Positions 16,616-25,746 of a DNA stretch of 64,000 nt are shown here, in pieces (position 1 is the first letter of the stretch; each line of letters opens with the position of its first letter). This stretch comes from Engelhardtia mirabilis (GTDB lineage: Bacteria > Planctomycetota > UBA1135 > GCA-002686595): contig NZ_CP036287.1 of the NCBI RefSeq assembly GCF_007748095.1, positions 5,704,001-5,768,000 of the forward strand, written 5' to 3'. The notes below the pieces were generated by a model that did not search any database, was not told the DNA's origin, and was given only the letters and a program-made list of their open reading frames with translations. Position numbers and translations under genes: made by a program.

Positions 16616-19231
16616 TCACGACCGCAGCGTGCGTTCCGAGGGTCGGCGTCGCACGGAGGAGCGCACGACATGCGAGTCGTCGTCCTTACCGGCAGCGAAC
16701 TCCGCGAGACGGCGGGCGAGGGTGCCCACGTCCCAGCCCAGCAGCCGCGCGGCCGCGCGCTTGTTGATTCGCCCCCCCGCGGTGCGGGTGGCGCACAACG
16801 CGGCGCGCACCATGGTCGGATCGGGCGCGAGGGAAGCCACGCGGTCGGACCAGACGAGGCCGACGCGCTCCGCAGCCCGACGCGCATCGTCGCGCCCTGG
16901 CGCCGACGTCTCACACTCGTCGAGCAGCGCTTCGACCAAGCGCCGCAGCTCGGGCGGTGGCGACTTCGCGGCAACTCGCCAGAGTGCCGCGAGGAGCGGC
17001 GCAGCGATGCGCGGCTCGCTGCGACCGCGGTCGCGGCAAACGGCGAGCAGGGTGCCGGCGAGGCGACGCTGGAAGCGCTCGGGACGCAGGCTGGCGGGTG
17101 GCGGCGATCGATCCGGTGCGCGGTCATCCGCGCCGCGCTCCAACTCCGCCAGGGGCACCCCCCCCATGGCCGTTCCGATCAACGGCGTCGCGCCTGCCTC
17201 GCAGCGACCCAACTCGGCCAGCTCGGCGGCGGCCAGGGCCGCACTGGCGCGAGCCAAGCGCTGGCAGAGCTCGCCCGCTAGACGCTTCGCTGCGGCCACC
17301 GACCTGGCCTCGACCAACCAGGCGCCGCGACTGCACCCGTCCCGCGCCAGGCTGGCCACCGCGGCCGGGCCGACGCGGGTGACTCCCGGCGCCCGCGCGT
17401 CGAGGGCTGATTCGAGTGCTCGGTCCAGGCTTGCAGAGATCCGCAGCGGCGGGGCGCGATGGGTCGCCGCCGCGACGACGATCGTTCCGCGTCCCGAGCG
17501 CACGAGGATCCACTGACGCGCCGGGCCAGCGAGTGAGTGGATCAGCCGATCCGCCACGCGTTCGGGCATCCCGCGGGGGTCGAAGCCGGCTCCGGCGACG
17601 GGCTCCGGCGCTTCTCCGACCGTCGTCGAGAAGAACCCCGTCCGCCGAGCGAGAACTCCCGCCCAGTCGTCGGCCGCCTGGCGCAGGACCGCGGGCTCGG
17701 GCACCACGCGGTGCTCGAACTCCAGGTGCAGGTGGCCGAGTGCCGCACCGTGGATTCCGTGAAGAGGCAGCAACAACAGGGTTCGCGCCTCGGGGGACAG
17801 GGCGCCTTGGGGCGCGCCGCCATCCACCCCGTCGCGGCGCGAGAGCCACGGCGAGCCCGCCGGTAGGGGCGACCAGCCGCCGCGTGGGTGCCGGGGTCGA
17901 TCGCGGGGGCAGTCGAGTTCCACCAGCGCGCCGTCGGTCCCCACGCAGGCCAGGAGCGCCGCGCCCAGGCCGGCCGCGTCGACGGGCGCGTGCGACGGGA
18001 CCGCTGCGCTGTCGCGCTGCGAGACAGCGGCATTGTCGACTGGTTCCAGAGCCCGACGCAGGGGCGGCGGCAGGCACGGGACATCGATCAACGTGACGCC
18101 CGGTTCGCCCCGCGCCCAGCGCGCCCAAGCGTCGAGCCGGCTCAACCGCCGGCTGCCCGCGACCGCGGCCGGTTGGGCGCCGAGGGCCGCGAGGGCGCCG
18201 CGTACATCGCCGACCTCGAGCAGCAGCTCGACGCGCTCGCAGAGCAGCGACCGTCGCTCGAGCGCCGTCGCCGTCCGCGCCGGGGCCCCCAGCGCCTCGA
18301 GGGCTCGGCGCGGCCCGTGCTGGGCGGCCAGGACTCGGCTGCGCCACAGGTCGTTGGCCAAGCTACGCGGTGCGAGGGCGGCCCGCGCCGCGATCAGCCG
18401 CTGCGCGACCGCGAGCGCGGGCTCGCGAGTTCCGGGCGGGTTCGGACCATCGTCGAGCGCCAGGGCCAACTTGCGCCAACTCCCGCGGCAGCGGCGCCTG
18501 CGCCAAGAAGCGAAGCTCTCCTCCCCGCCGACGCGGGCCAGGGTCTCGGCCAGCAGCCCGTCGATCTGCGCCAGGGCCAGTTGTCGGCGACGCTCGATCA
18601 GCTGCGCCCGGGCTGCGCCAGCGTCGAGGGGCGAGGGCTTCGCGAGGCGACGGCGGGCCTCGCACAGGGCACCGGCGACGCGCTCGCGGCGCGCGCTCCA
18701 GCGCGCCTCGGGCATCAGGCCAGCGACCCGCGACAGGGTTGGCCGGTCGGTCGCGCGCTCGAAGCCCGCCGGCGGGTCCCAGCTCGACAGGGCTGACCGC
18801 AGGTCCGCCACCAGGCGCACCAGGGGCTGGCGAGCCCGGCGCGACAGTGGGTCCAATGGCACGCCCTGCACCAGCGCCGCCAATCGCAGGGCCCGAACGC
18901 TGCGAGGTCCACTCGCGAGGGGGCCGAGGGTCGCGCGCAGCTCGGGCAGCAGGCACCGCAGGGCCCGGCGGGCGGCGGCCGCCGCGAACCGCGCCGGATC
19001 GCCCTGGCCCTGCTCGAGGCGCCAGCCCAGGACCAACTCGACGGCGGTAGCCTCGGCCAGCCGGGCGGAACAGGCGGCCAGGGCCGCGCGCCGACACAGG
19101 GTCCACGCCCGCGGTGCCAGTTTCAGGGGATCCCCCACGACCAGGCGCCCGAGCGCCACCTGGGGCTCGGCCCAGGCCAGGTGCTCCGCGAGTCGGCGGG
19201 GGTCCAGGTCGCCGAAAGTCTCCGCGAACAT
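16616..19231 (-). CDS. Large regulator with C-terminal Fis-type helix-turn-helix
   Basis: I do not recognise this 871-residue cytoplasmic protein as a whole. The N-terminal 480 residues are Arg/Ala/Leu-rich helices, perhaps degenerate TPRs. A central part (about 490-720) has alternating strands that could be a GAF-like sensor domain. Near the C-terminus (about 825-850) lies 'RINKRAAARLLGWDVGTLAR', a close match to Fis/HTH_8 DNA-binding helices as in NtrC-type activators. No AAA+ domain or Walker motif is present, so it is not a sigma-54 activator. ATG 19231 is the first start with good coding texture. It is divergent from fabI (209 bases apart), a possible target. Confidence 0.7.
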   Translation of the reverse strand: MFAETFGDLDPRRLAEHLAWAEPQVALGRLVVGDPLKLAPRAWTLCRRAALAACSARLAEATAVELVLGWRLEQGQGDPARFAAAAARRALRCLLPELRATLGPLASGPRSVRALRLAALVQGVPLDPLSRRARQPLVRLVADLRSALSSWDPPAGFERATDRPTLSRVAGLMPEARWSARRERVAGALCEARRRLAKPSPLDAGAARAQLIERRRQLALAQIDGLLAETLARVGGEESFASWRRRRCRGSWRKLALALDDGPNPPGTREPALAVAQRLIAARAALAPRSLANDLWRSRVLAAQHGPRRALEALGAPARTATALERRSLLCERVELLLEVGDVRGALAALGAQPAAVAGSRRLSRLDAWARWARGEPGVTLIDVPCLPPPLRRALEPVDNAAVSQRDSAAVPSHAPVDAAGLGAALLACVGTDGALVELDCPRDRPRHPRGGWSPLPAGSPWLSRRDGVDGGAPQGALSPEARTLLLLPLHGIHGAALGHLHLEFEHRVVPEPAVLRQAADDWAGVLARRTGFFSTTVGEAPEPVAGAGFDPRGMPERVADRLIHSLAGPARQWILVRSGRGTIVVAAATHRAPPLRISASLDRALESALDARAPGVTRVGPAAVASLARDGCSRGAWLVEARSVAAAKRLAGELCQRLARASAALAAAELAELGRCEAGATPLIGTAMGGVPLAELERGADDRAPDRSPPPASLRPERFQRRLAGTLLAVCRDRGRSEPRIAAPLLAALWRVAAKSPPPELRRLVEALLDECETSAPGRDDARRAAERVGLVWSDRVASLAPDPTMVRAALCATRTAGGRINKRAAARLLGWDVGTLARRLAEFAAGKDDDSHVVRSSVRRRPSERTLRS

Positions 19232-19375
19232 GGGCCCAGCCTGGCGATCGGGCGAGCCGCTCTCGCAATGGGACTTCGTACAGAATCGAGTCGAGGCCCG
19301 CCGCTCCACCGACGTTGCATCCGAGCGAATCCGCCAGCGGACGGGCCGGTCGCTGGGCCCAGGGGTTCCAGGCGC

Positions 19376-19381
19376 TAACAT
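19376..19381 (+). promoter_or_regulatory. Putative -10 element (TAACAT) for fabI
   Basis: TAACAT, preceded by GCGC, lies 60 bases before the fabI GTG in the divergent region. It fits the TAnnnT pattern seen before other genes here. Confidence 0.35.
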
Positions 19382-19440
19382 CCCCGCGCCGACCCGTCGG
19401 GTCGTCACCCCTCCGCCCTCCACCGTCAGCCCAGAGCAGC

Positions 19441-20214
19441 GTGACCGGATTCCTCGAAGGCAAGACCGGCGTCGTCCTCGGCGTCGCCAACAAGCGTTCC
19501 CTGGCCTGGGGCTGCGCCAAGGCCCTCTCCGCCCAGGGCATGCGCCTGGCATTCACCTACGTCGGCGAACGGCTCGAGAAGGGCGTGCGCGCCCTGGCGA
19601 GCGAGCTCCCCGGCTCGATCGTCGTGCCCTGCGACGTGACCGTCGACGCCGACATCGACGCTGCCATGAAGGCCATCAAGGACGAGTTCGGCCACCTCGA
19701 CACGGTGGTGCACGCGGTGGCCTTCGCCAAGCGCGAGGAGCTCGGCGGCAACTTCTTCGACACCTCGCGCGAGGGCTACCAGGTCGCCCACGAGGTCTCG
19801 GCCTACTCGCTGACTGCCGTGGCCAAGCGCGCCCTGCCCCTGATGGAGGGCCGCAACGGATCGATCGTGACCCTGACCTACATCGGGTCCGAACGCGTGA
19901 TCGAGAACTACAACGTGATGGGTATCGCCAAGGCCGCGCTCGAAGCCAGCGTGCGCTACCTGGCCCACGACGTCGGTCCGCGCGGCATCCGCGTCAACGC
20001 CATCTCCGCCGGCCCGATCCGCACCCTGTCGGCCTCGGGCATCACCGGCTTCAACGAGATCCTCGACCACATCGCCAGCCGCGCGCCCCTGCGCCGCAAC
20101 ATCACCGCCGACGAGGTCGGCGACGTGTGCGCCTTCCTGGCCAGCGACATGAGCCGCGGTATCACCGGCTCGACGATCTACGTCGACGCCGGCTACAACA
20201 TCATGGGCGTCTGA
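19441..20214 (+). CDS. fabI: Enoyl-[acyl-carrier-protein] reductase (NADH) FabI
   Basis: FabI performs the last reduction in each round of type II fatty-acid elongation. The 257-residue short-chain dehydrogenase has the FabI-specific N-terminus 'GVANKRSLAWGCAKAL', 'CDVTVDADID', and the catalytic pair in 'LTYIGSERVIENYNVMGIAK' (two Tyr and the Lys six residues after the second). 'AGPIRTLSASGI' marks the substrate-loop region. GTG 19441 gives the standard family length; in-frame upstream sequence is not FabI-like. It is monocistronic and convergent with the transporter gene. Confidence 0.96.
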   Translation: MTGFLEGKTGVVLGVANKRSLAWGCAKALSAQGMRLAFTYVGERLEKGVRALASELPGSIVVPCDVTVDADIDAAMKAIKDEFGHLDTVVHAVAFAKREELGGNFFDTSREGYQVAHEVSAYSLTAVAKRALPLMEGRNGSIVTLTYIGSERVIENYNVMGIAKAALEASVRYLAHDVGPRGIRVNAISAGPIRTLSASGITGFNEILDHIASRAPLRRNITADEVGDVCAFLASDMSRGITGSTIYVDAGYNIMGV

Positions 20215-20283
20215 GCGTCCGGCGGCGGCGCTTCGGCACGAGCCGGCGCGCGGCCGCTCGCGCTCGAAGTCTGCGGCGTCCCG

Positions 20284-22278
20284 TCAGGATCCGACGACGA
20301 CAGCGCTCGCCGAGCGGCGCGGCACGAGGGCGCGCCAGGCGGCGGCCACGAGCAGCAGGGCGAGAATCGGCGCCGCGACCATGTGGACGCTGTGCGGCAA
20401 GAGGTGCTCGGCGGTCGCGATCTGCGGCACGATCGAGATCCCCAGTTGCCCGAACAAGAGGTCGAGGCCCGCGCCGAACAGCAGGGTGACGATCGAGAGC
20501 ACCGCGAGGTGCACCAGGAGCGGCCGCGAGCCCAGCAATTGGCGGACGACCAGCAGGGACCCGAGGTTGGTCGCGGGTGAGGCCAGGAGGAAGACCAGCG
20601 CTGCGCCCGGCGAGAGGCCCTTGGCGATCATCATCGCGGCCACGGGCGTCGAGGCCGAGGCGCAGACGTAGATCGGCAGGCCGATGGCGAGCATCACCAG
20701 GTAGCCCAGGGGTCCACGCAGCAGCGGATCGGCGAAGAACTCGGCCGGGATCAGCGCGCCGAGCACACCGGATGCGACCACCCCGAGGACCAGGGACCAG
20801 GCCAGGTCGTCGACCATGTCGACGTAGCCGTGACGCAGGATGCGGCCCAGGCGCGAGCGAGGCTCGGAGTGCGAGCCGTGGTCGTGGCCGTCCGACGGCG
20901 CAGATTCTGCGGGCTCGGCGTGGCAGCAGGATGCGGCCGGCGGTTCCGGTTCGGGTTCCGGTTCGGGGTGGCAGCAGCCGCCGACTTCGACCTGCGTGAC
21001 AGGCGTCGCCGGCCCGGAACCAGGCGCCGCCTGGGCGAGACCGGCCCGATCCTCACGGCGCGCGAACAGGGCCACGATCTGACCGGTGACGAGGGCCGAA
21101 CCCACGGCTGCAACCGGACGCACGAGGGCCATCGGGCCGCCGAGCAGACCGTAGGTCGCAGCGATCGAATCGACCCCGGTCTCCGGGGTCGCGATCAGGA
21201 AGGCCGAGGTCGCGCCGCGGCCTGCTCCGGCCTTGCGGAGTGTGGCCGCGACCGGCACCACCGAGCAGGAGCACAGGGGCAGGGGCGCGCCCAGCACCGA
21301 AGCCCAGGCCACCGAACCCGTGCCCTCACCGGCGAGCCAGCGCTCCAGACGCTTGGGGTCCAGGAACTCCGAGATCACGCCGGCGACCAGGAAACCGAAC
21401 AGCAGGTAGGGCGCCATCTCCACGAAAACGCCCCAGGCCAGACCCGGCACCTGGGCCAGGCCGCTCAGGTCGCCGCCCGGAAGTAGCACTCCGAGCACCG
21501 CGCCGAACAGCAACAGCGCCGCCGCTCGCAGCCGGTTGTCCGCCTCGTGGAAGGCTTCCGGCAGCAGGTCGATCAGGCCCACGTAGAGGAACGTGCCCCC
21601 GGCGATGCCCGCCGCCCAGGAGGCCGAGCCCAGGGACGTCAGCCAGGCCTCGCGGGCCAGGAGGAAGGCGCCCGGGGTGAACAGACTGAAGAGCGCCACC
21701 AGGGCGATCGCGCGGGCGGTCGGCACCTTCGCCAGGCGCATCAGCGTCGCCAGGGAGAAGACCTCGACGGCCTTGTGTCCGAGCAGCGCTCCCAACAGAC
21801 CCCAGGGCAGGTCGCTGCCGGCCTCCCCCATCAGAGGCGCCAGGCCGACCCCGGCCAGGGTCGCGTGGGCCGCGAGGCCGACGAAGGCCACACGCCAGGC
21901 GAGGGCGTGGGGATCGCCGCGGTGGGCCGCGGCCAGGCGCCGCCCGGGCGCCGTGTAGCGCAGCAGGAGCGGCAGTAGGAACCCGGCCACGAAGCCGATC
22001 CACAGGCCCACGTCGTCGAAGCTGCCCGCCCCGTGGGCATGGCCGTGGCTGGCGTGGGCGTGGCCAGCGTGGCCGTGCCCCGCGTGGTCCAACCCCTCGC
22101 CCCCGGCCATCACCAGGTCGGCCAGCACGTGCAGCACGCTGCCGAGGAAGGCCCCGGCGCTGACCGCGACCAGGGAGTGCAGCGCGCGCGGAGACCAGGA
22201 CCGCACCAGCGGCAGGCCTCCGCCCAGCAGCCCGGCGACGAAGATGGCCAGGGCGGCGATGACGGTCGAGCGGTCCAT
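20284..22278 (-). CDS. Fusion of ZIP-family transporter and SO_0444-type Cu/Zn efflux permease
   Basis: This 664-residue polytopic protein joins two metal-transport families. Residues 1-265 look like a ZIP transporter: a His-rich loop (65-84, seven His), 'LLGHKAVEVF' (165-174) where ZIP proteins have the metal-site HE/HK motif, and 'LLPEAFHE' (238-245). Residues 270-650 match SO_0444/YraQ-type permeases, with 'PLCSCSVVPVA' (334-344), 'TPETGVDS' (364-371) and 'YVCASASTPVAAMM' (537-550). The cytosolic loop between permease halves has two CCH motifs (435-437, 451-453) and a DGHDHGSH cluster for metal binding. ZIP proteins normally bring metal into the cytosol and SO_0444 proteins expel it, so the combined role is open. 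There is no frameshift or internal stop. Confidence 0.85.
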   Translation of the reverse strand: MDRSTVIAALAIFVAGLLGGGLPLVRSWSPRALHSLVAVSAGAFLGSVLHVLADLVMAGGEGLDHAGHGHAGHAHASHGHAHGAGSFDDVGLWIGFVAGFLLPLLLRYTAPGRRLAAAHRGDPHALAWRVAFVGLAAHATLAGVGLAPLMGEAGSDLPWGLLGALLGHKAVEVFSLATLMRLAKVPTARAIALVALFSLFTPGAFLLAREAWLTSLGSASWAAGIAGGTFLYVGLIDLLPEAFHEADNRLRAAALLLFGAVLGVLLPGGDLSGLAQVPGLAWGVFVEMAPYLLFGFLVAGVISEFLDPKRLERWLAGEGTGSVAWASVLGAPLPLCSCSVVPVAATLRKAGAGRGATSAFLIATPETGVDSIAATYGLLGGPMALVRPVAAVGSALVTGQIVALFARREDRAGLAQAAPGSGPATPVTQVEVGGCCHPEPEPEPEPPAASCCHAEPAESAPSDGHDHGSHSEPRSRLGRILRHGYVDMVDDLAWSLVLGVVASGVLGALIPAEFFADPLLRGPLGYLVMLAIGLPIYVCASASTPVAAMMIAKGLSPGAALVFLLASPATNLGSLLVVRQLLGSRPLLVHLAVLSIVTLLFGAGLDLLFGQLGISIVPQIATAEHLLPHSVHMVAAPILALLLVAAAWRALVPRRSASAVVVGS

Positions 22279-22356
22279 GGGGGGCCGTAGTTGTAGCCCG
22301 GACCCGCGGACCTTTCACCGCTCGAGGGCCGCGATCCAAGCTGGGCTCCGAACGCC

Positions 22357-22391
22357 ACCAGGGGCGGATCCGCGCGGGATCCGCCCCTGGT
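22357..22391 (-). terminator. Terminator-like hairpin after the DUF481 gene
   Basis: A perfect 15-bp stem (22357-22371 with 22377-22391) with a 5-base loop lies 60 bases past the minus-strand outer-membrane protein gene and before the transporter gene. It has no T-tract. Confidence 0.75.
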
Positions 22392-22450
22392 ATCTCAACC
22401 TCTCGAACGCGTCGAGGGGCTCGGGCTGGCCTCAGCCGGCCCGCTGGGGC

Positions 22451-23260
22451 CTAGAAGGTCCAGCCGATCGAGAGCACGACGCGGTGGTCCAGGCGGTCGT
22501 TGCCGGGCACCGGGGTGTTGTCGTAATCCATGACCCACTGGATCTGACCGAACATGGTCTCGCTCAGGTTCGTGCGCACCCGCGTGTCGAGCATGCCGAT
22601 CGTGTCGTTGGCGTTGTCGAGGCTGACCAGCAGCTCACCGTTCTGCTCGAAGGTGGTCTCTTCGTTCAGTTGGTTGCGGTAGTTGAACGCGAAGCGACCG
22701 GCGGCGTAGTCGACGTCCTGGGAGTCGACCTTGTAGTTCTCGTCCACGTAGGACACACCGATCTCCGTCGAGAAGGCCTTGTCTTCGTCCTCGAACCACT
22801 GCTGACCGATACCGGCGCCGACGGTCAGGCGCAGGTCGAGGGCCTTCTTCGCGTCGGAGAGGCCGGACACGTTGCCGTAGGCGTAGGTCTCTTCGCTGAA
22901 GAAGTAGTCGTACTGGGCCTTGGCGTAGACCTGGCGCTGGGTCAGCGAGCGCACGTTGGTCGTCGAGTCCTTCTCGTCGGCGTAGGTCCAGTAGGCCTCG
23001 AGCGAGGTGCGGTCGTCCTCGCGCCGGTACTCGGCGTTGGCGTCGGCGTTGGCCTGGCGCAGGTCGGTGTTGCCCGAGGTGATCGTGGCGCCGATGGTCA
23101 CCGCGCCGGTCCAGACGTTGTGGGGCACCTCGTCCTGGACCGTGTTGGTCAGGATCGGAGCGGGCAGCGGCGCGCCGTAGGCCGGCAGGTACTCGGTCGG
23201 CTGGGGTTGGGCGGAGCCGAGCAGGGCCGCCGCGCTGGCGACCGAGAGGATCAAGGACAT
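22451..23260 (-). CDS. DUF481-family outer-membrane beta-barrel protein
   Basis: The 269-residue protein has a short signal peptide (1-17), then amphipathic strands with the DUF481 (YdiY-like) opening 'GAVTIGATITSGNTDLRQAN' near residues 52-71. Later segments alternate aromatic and polar residues, and the protein ends in a terminal Phe (WTF), the classic C-terminal signal of outer-membrane barrels. The function in the family is unclear; some members are salt- or acid-induced. It is transcribed alone, ending at the hairpin 22357-22391. Confidence 0.88.
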   Translation of the reverse strand: MSLILSVASAAALLGSAQPQPTEYLPAYGAPLPAPILTNTVQDEVPHNVWTGAVTIGATITSGNTDLRQANADANAEYRREDDRTSLEAYWTYADEKDSTTNVRSLTQRQVYAKAQYDYFFSEETYAYGNVSGLSDAKKALDLRLTVGAGIGQQWFEDEDKAFSTEIGVSYVDENYKVDSQDVDYAAGRFAFNYRNQLNEETTFEQNGELLVSLDNANDTIGMLDTRVRTNLSETMFGQIQWVMDYDNTPVPGNDRLDHRVVLSIGWTF

Positions 23261-23488
23261 GGGATTGCGGTGTCGTGGGTTTCGACGGGCGTGCGCGCCC
23301 CGTCGAGGGGGGAGGGAGTTGAGTCGTCCGCCGGGCCGCTGGGTTCGCGGGCCGGAGCAGCCCGAGTCGGGCCGGCTGGCGTCGTGCGCGTGCGACGGGG
23401 CCGCCTTTGACGGCGCGACATCCTAGAGGCGCGAGCGCGGCGGTCGAGACGCCCGACTCGCCGAAACAGGATCGAACCTGCGGCCGAG

Positions 23489-24082
23489 CTATCCCGGCCG
23501 CGAGAGCCACGGCGAGCCTCGCAGGCAGAAGCGCAGGGCCATGTCCTCCCCGCGTCCCAGGCCGATCCGGCGCCCGACCGTCAGACGCTGGAGCGGCAGC
23601 GGCTCGCCGAGTTGGACCCGCAGGGGCCCGCCGGTCAGGGGCGCACCATCGTGCTCCGGACCGAGGCCCAGTGCCTGGACGATCCGCCCGGGGCCTGAGC
23701 ACAGCAGCCGCTCGACGTGGCCGCCGCGGTCGCGCGCCATGGCCTCCAGGCCAGTGAGCGGCTCGAGGGCGCGCACCAGCACCGCCTGGCCGCTGCCGCC
23801 GGGCCCGCTGACCACGTTGAAGCAGTGGTGCAAGCCGTAGATGCGGTAGACGTAGGCGACGCCACCGCGCGCGAACATCGAGGCGTTGCGCGGGGTCTGT
23901 CCGCGCCAGGAGTGGCTGCCGGGGTCACCGCTCGCGAGGTAGGCCTCGGTCTCGACGATGCGCCCCGCGCGGGGCTCGGCCTCGCCGGGGACCTGGTGCA
24001 CCAGGAGCGCACCGATCAAGCGCCGCGCCAGGTCGGGCGCAGGTCGGCTGAAGGCTGCGTGTACGCGCTCGTGGTCGGACAT
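23489..24082 (-). CDS. DNA-3-methyladenine glycosylase (AAG/MPG family)
   Basis: This base-excision repair enzyme removes alkylated purines from DNA. The 197-residue protein shows 'ARRLIGALLVHQ', 'GRIVETEAYL' (catalytic Glu and substrate pocket), 'RNASMFARGGVAYVYRIYG' and 'LCSGPGRIVQALGL', all family signatures in the expected order. ATG 24082 gives the typical length; the frame is open upstream but unlike the family. It follows the small membrane-protein gene by 62 bases on the same strand and may be co-transcribed. Confidence 0.95.
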   Translation of the reverse strand: MSDHERVHAAFSRPAPDLARRLIGALLVHQVPGEAEPRAGRIVETEAYLASGDPGSHSWRGQTPRNASMFARGGVAYVYRIYGLHHCFNVVSGPGGSGQAVLVRALEPLTGLEAMARDRGGHVERLLCSGPGRIVQALGLGPEHDGAPLTGGPLRVQLGEPLPLQRLTVGRRIGLGRGEDMALRFCLRGSPWLSRPG

Positions 24083-24144
24083 GGGGTCGCGCGGTCGGCG
24101 TTCGTACGGTGCCAGGCACAAGACCGCCGCCTCCGGCCGCCCGC

Positions 24145-24540
24145 TCAGTGCGTTGGACCGAACGCCAGGCTCAGGTTCATCCAGAAGAACGGCGCCGAGG
24201 CCAAGAGGCCCAGTCCGATCGAAGTCCAGACCAACGATCGCAACTGACCGTCCGCCGGATCGCCCTCGGGCAGTACGCGCCGGAAGCGCAGGTGGAACGT
24301 GTACCGCAGTTGGACGGCGGTGGCGACCGCGATCAGAGCGACCACCCAGCGCCAACCCAGGGCCAGCTCGGGGCTGCGCACCCCTTGCACGTAAAACAGC
24401 ATTCCGGCCACCCCCAGGGCGTTGGCGACCGTAGAGAGACCGGCCTTCCAACGCGGCGCCTCGAAGCGCACGTCCTCGCGGATGCTCTGCAGCGCCGCGG
24501 CGGCGTAGATGCCGATGTAGAAGTAAATCAGGAGCCGCAT
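24145..24540 (-). CDS. Small four-helix membrane protein
   Basis: The 131-residue protein has four hydrophobic segments (about 3-17, 38-52, 63-82 and 108-126) joined by short charged loops. I do not recognise a family. ATG 24540 starts directly with the first membrane segment; an earlier in-frame start would add polar residues. It is upstream of the DNA glycosylase gene on the same strand and divergent from the acidic exported-protein gene. Confidence 0.7.
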   Translation of the reverse strand: MRLLIYFYIGIYAAAALQSIREDVRFEAPRWKAGLSTVANALGVAGMLFYVQGVRSPELALGWRWVVALIAVATAVQLRYTFHLRFRRVLPEGDPADGQLRSLVWTSIGLGLLASAPFFWMNLSLAFGPTH

Positions 24541-24588
24541 GGCTGTCACCCGAGCCGGGGAGCGAGTGTAGTGACGACCGGCGCCAGC

Positions 24589-24594
24589 TACCAT
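24589..24594 (+). promoter_or_regulatory. Putative -10 element (TACCAT)
   Basis: GCTACCATTCGCGC places TACCAT 24 bases before the ATG at 24618. The gene at 26554 has nearly the same sequence (ACTACCATGCGCG) 30 bases before its ATG. Confidence 0.45.
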
Positions 24595-24617
24595 TCGCGC
24601 CCGTTCCGGAGCCGACC

Positions 24618-25706
24618 ATGATGAACCAGACCCTCCTCGTGTCCTCGATCGCCCGCCTTCCCCTGCTCATTCCGGCCCTGGCTCTGTTGGGCCTGCCCTC
24701 GGGGTTGAGCCTGCCCTCGGGCGTACCGGCGGGGCCCACCGGGCTGGTCGACGATGCGCCGGTCCTGGCGCCCGTCGAGGGTCATCGCGTGCGGCGCAGC
24801 TTCGAGCAATCGGTGGAGCTCGAGGCGACCACGATCGAGCTGTTCCAGAACGACGAGACGCGCGAGATGGAGGGCTCCCTGGTCCAGACCATGGACGAGA
24901 AGATCGTGGTCGAGGACGAGTTCGTCTCCGTCGACGGCGGCCGCGTCCTGGCCTTGCGGCGGCACTTCATCGAGCTGCCCCGCGAGCTGGTCAACACCGC
25001 CGACGACGTCGAGATGGAGGACACCGAAGAGTCCGAGCTCGAGGGCGAGGCGGTGCTGTTCGAGTGGGACGAGGAGGATGGAGAGTGGCAGCGCAGCTAT
25101 GCCGAGGACTCCGAGGCCGACGAGGACCTGCTCGACGGACTGGTCTTCGACATGGACATGACCGAGCTGCTGCCGGACGGCGAGGTCGACGTGAACGATT
25201 CTTGGACCTTCGAGGGCGAGGGACTGCGCTGGCTGCTGTCCCCGGGCGGCGAGCTCGGCCGGGAGTCGACCACGCGTGAGAAGTCCGAGATCGACGAGCT
25301 GATCGACGAGGCCGGCGACGAGATGTGGGCCGACATGGACGGCGGCTTCACCGTGACCTACACCGGCGCCGAGGAGTCCGACGGGGTCAACGTCGCGGTC
25401 TTCACGCTGGAGGCCGACTTCGAGGGCATGGGCGAAGCGCGCGAGGACTTGGAAGAAGTCGACGGCGAGCGCTTCGTGAAGGACCACTTCCACTTCGAGG
25501 GCGAGGGCGAGCTGCGCTGGGATCTGGACGCGAAGTGCCTGGCCAGCAGCAGCCTCGAGGGGACCATCTCGGTCTCACGCACGGTCGGCTTCGAGACCGA
25601 GGGGCCCGACGGTGAGCCCTTCGTCGCCGGTCAGACGATCGCGCTGGAAGGGCCCCTGAGCCAATCCATGACCGTGGAGACGGTCGGCGCTTCGGACGAC
25701 GAGTAG
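24618..25706 (+). CDS. Highly acidic exported protein
   Basis: The 362-residue protein has a long hydrophobic signal peptide (about residues 8-38) and then a domain very rich in Glu and Asp, with clusters such as 'DVEMEDTEESELEGEA' and 'EWDEEDGEW'. Alternating beta-like strands containing 'TVTYTGAEE' and 'DHFHFEGEGEL' suggest one extracytoplasmic beta-rich domain, possibly metal-binding. I do not recognise a family. A second ATG directly follows the first (24621). It is a single gene between two minus-strand genes, with the promoter-like TACCAT 24 bases upstream. Confidence 0.8.
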   Translation: MMNQTLLVSSIARLPLLIPALALLGLPSGLSLPSGVPAGPTGLVDDAPVLAPVEGHRVRRSFEQSVELEATTIELFQNDETREMEGSLVQTMDEKIVVEDEFVSVDGGRVLALRRHFIELPRELVNTADDVEMEDTEESELEGEAVLFEWDEEDGEWQRSYAEDSEADEDLLDGLVFDMDMTELLPDGEVDVNDSWTFEGEGLRWLLSPGGELGRESTTREKSEIDELIDEAGDEMWADMDGGFTVTYTGAEESDGVNVAVFTLEADFEGMGEAREDLEEVDGERFVKDHFHFEGEGELRWDLDAKCLASSSLEGTISVSRTVGFETEGPDGEPFVAGQTIALEGPLSQSMTVETVGASDDE

Positions 25707-25746
25707 CGCTGCGAACTGACCCGGTTGCCGCGCGCGGCGCGTGCGG

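Noticed and set aside
16616..19231. Sigma-54-dependent activator
   Set aside because: The C-terminal helix-turn-helix fits, but there is no Walker A, Walker B or GAFTGA motif.
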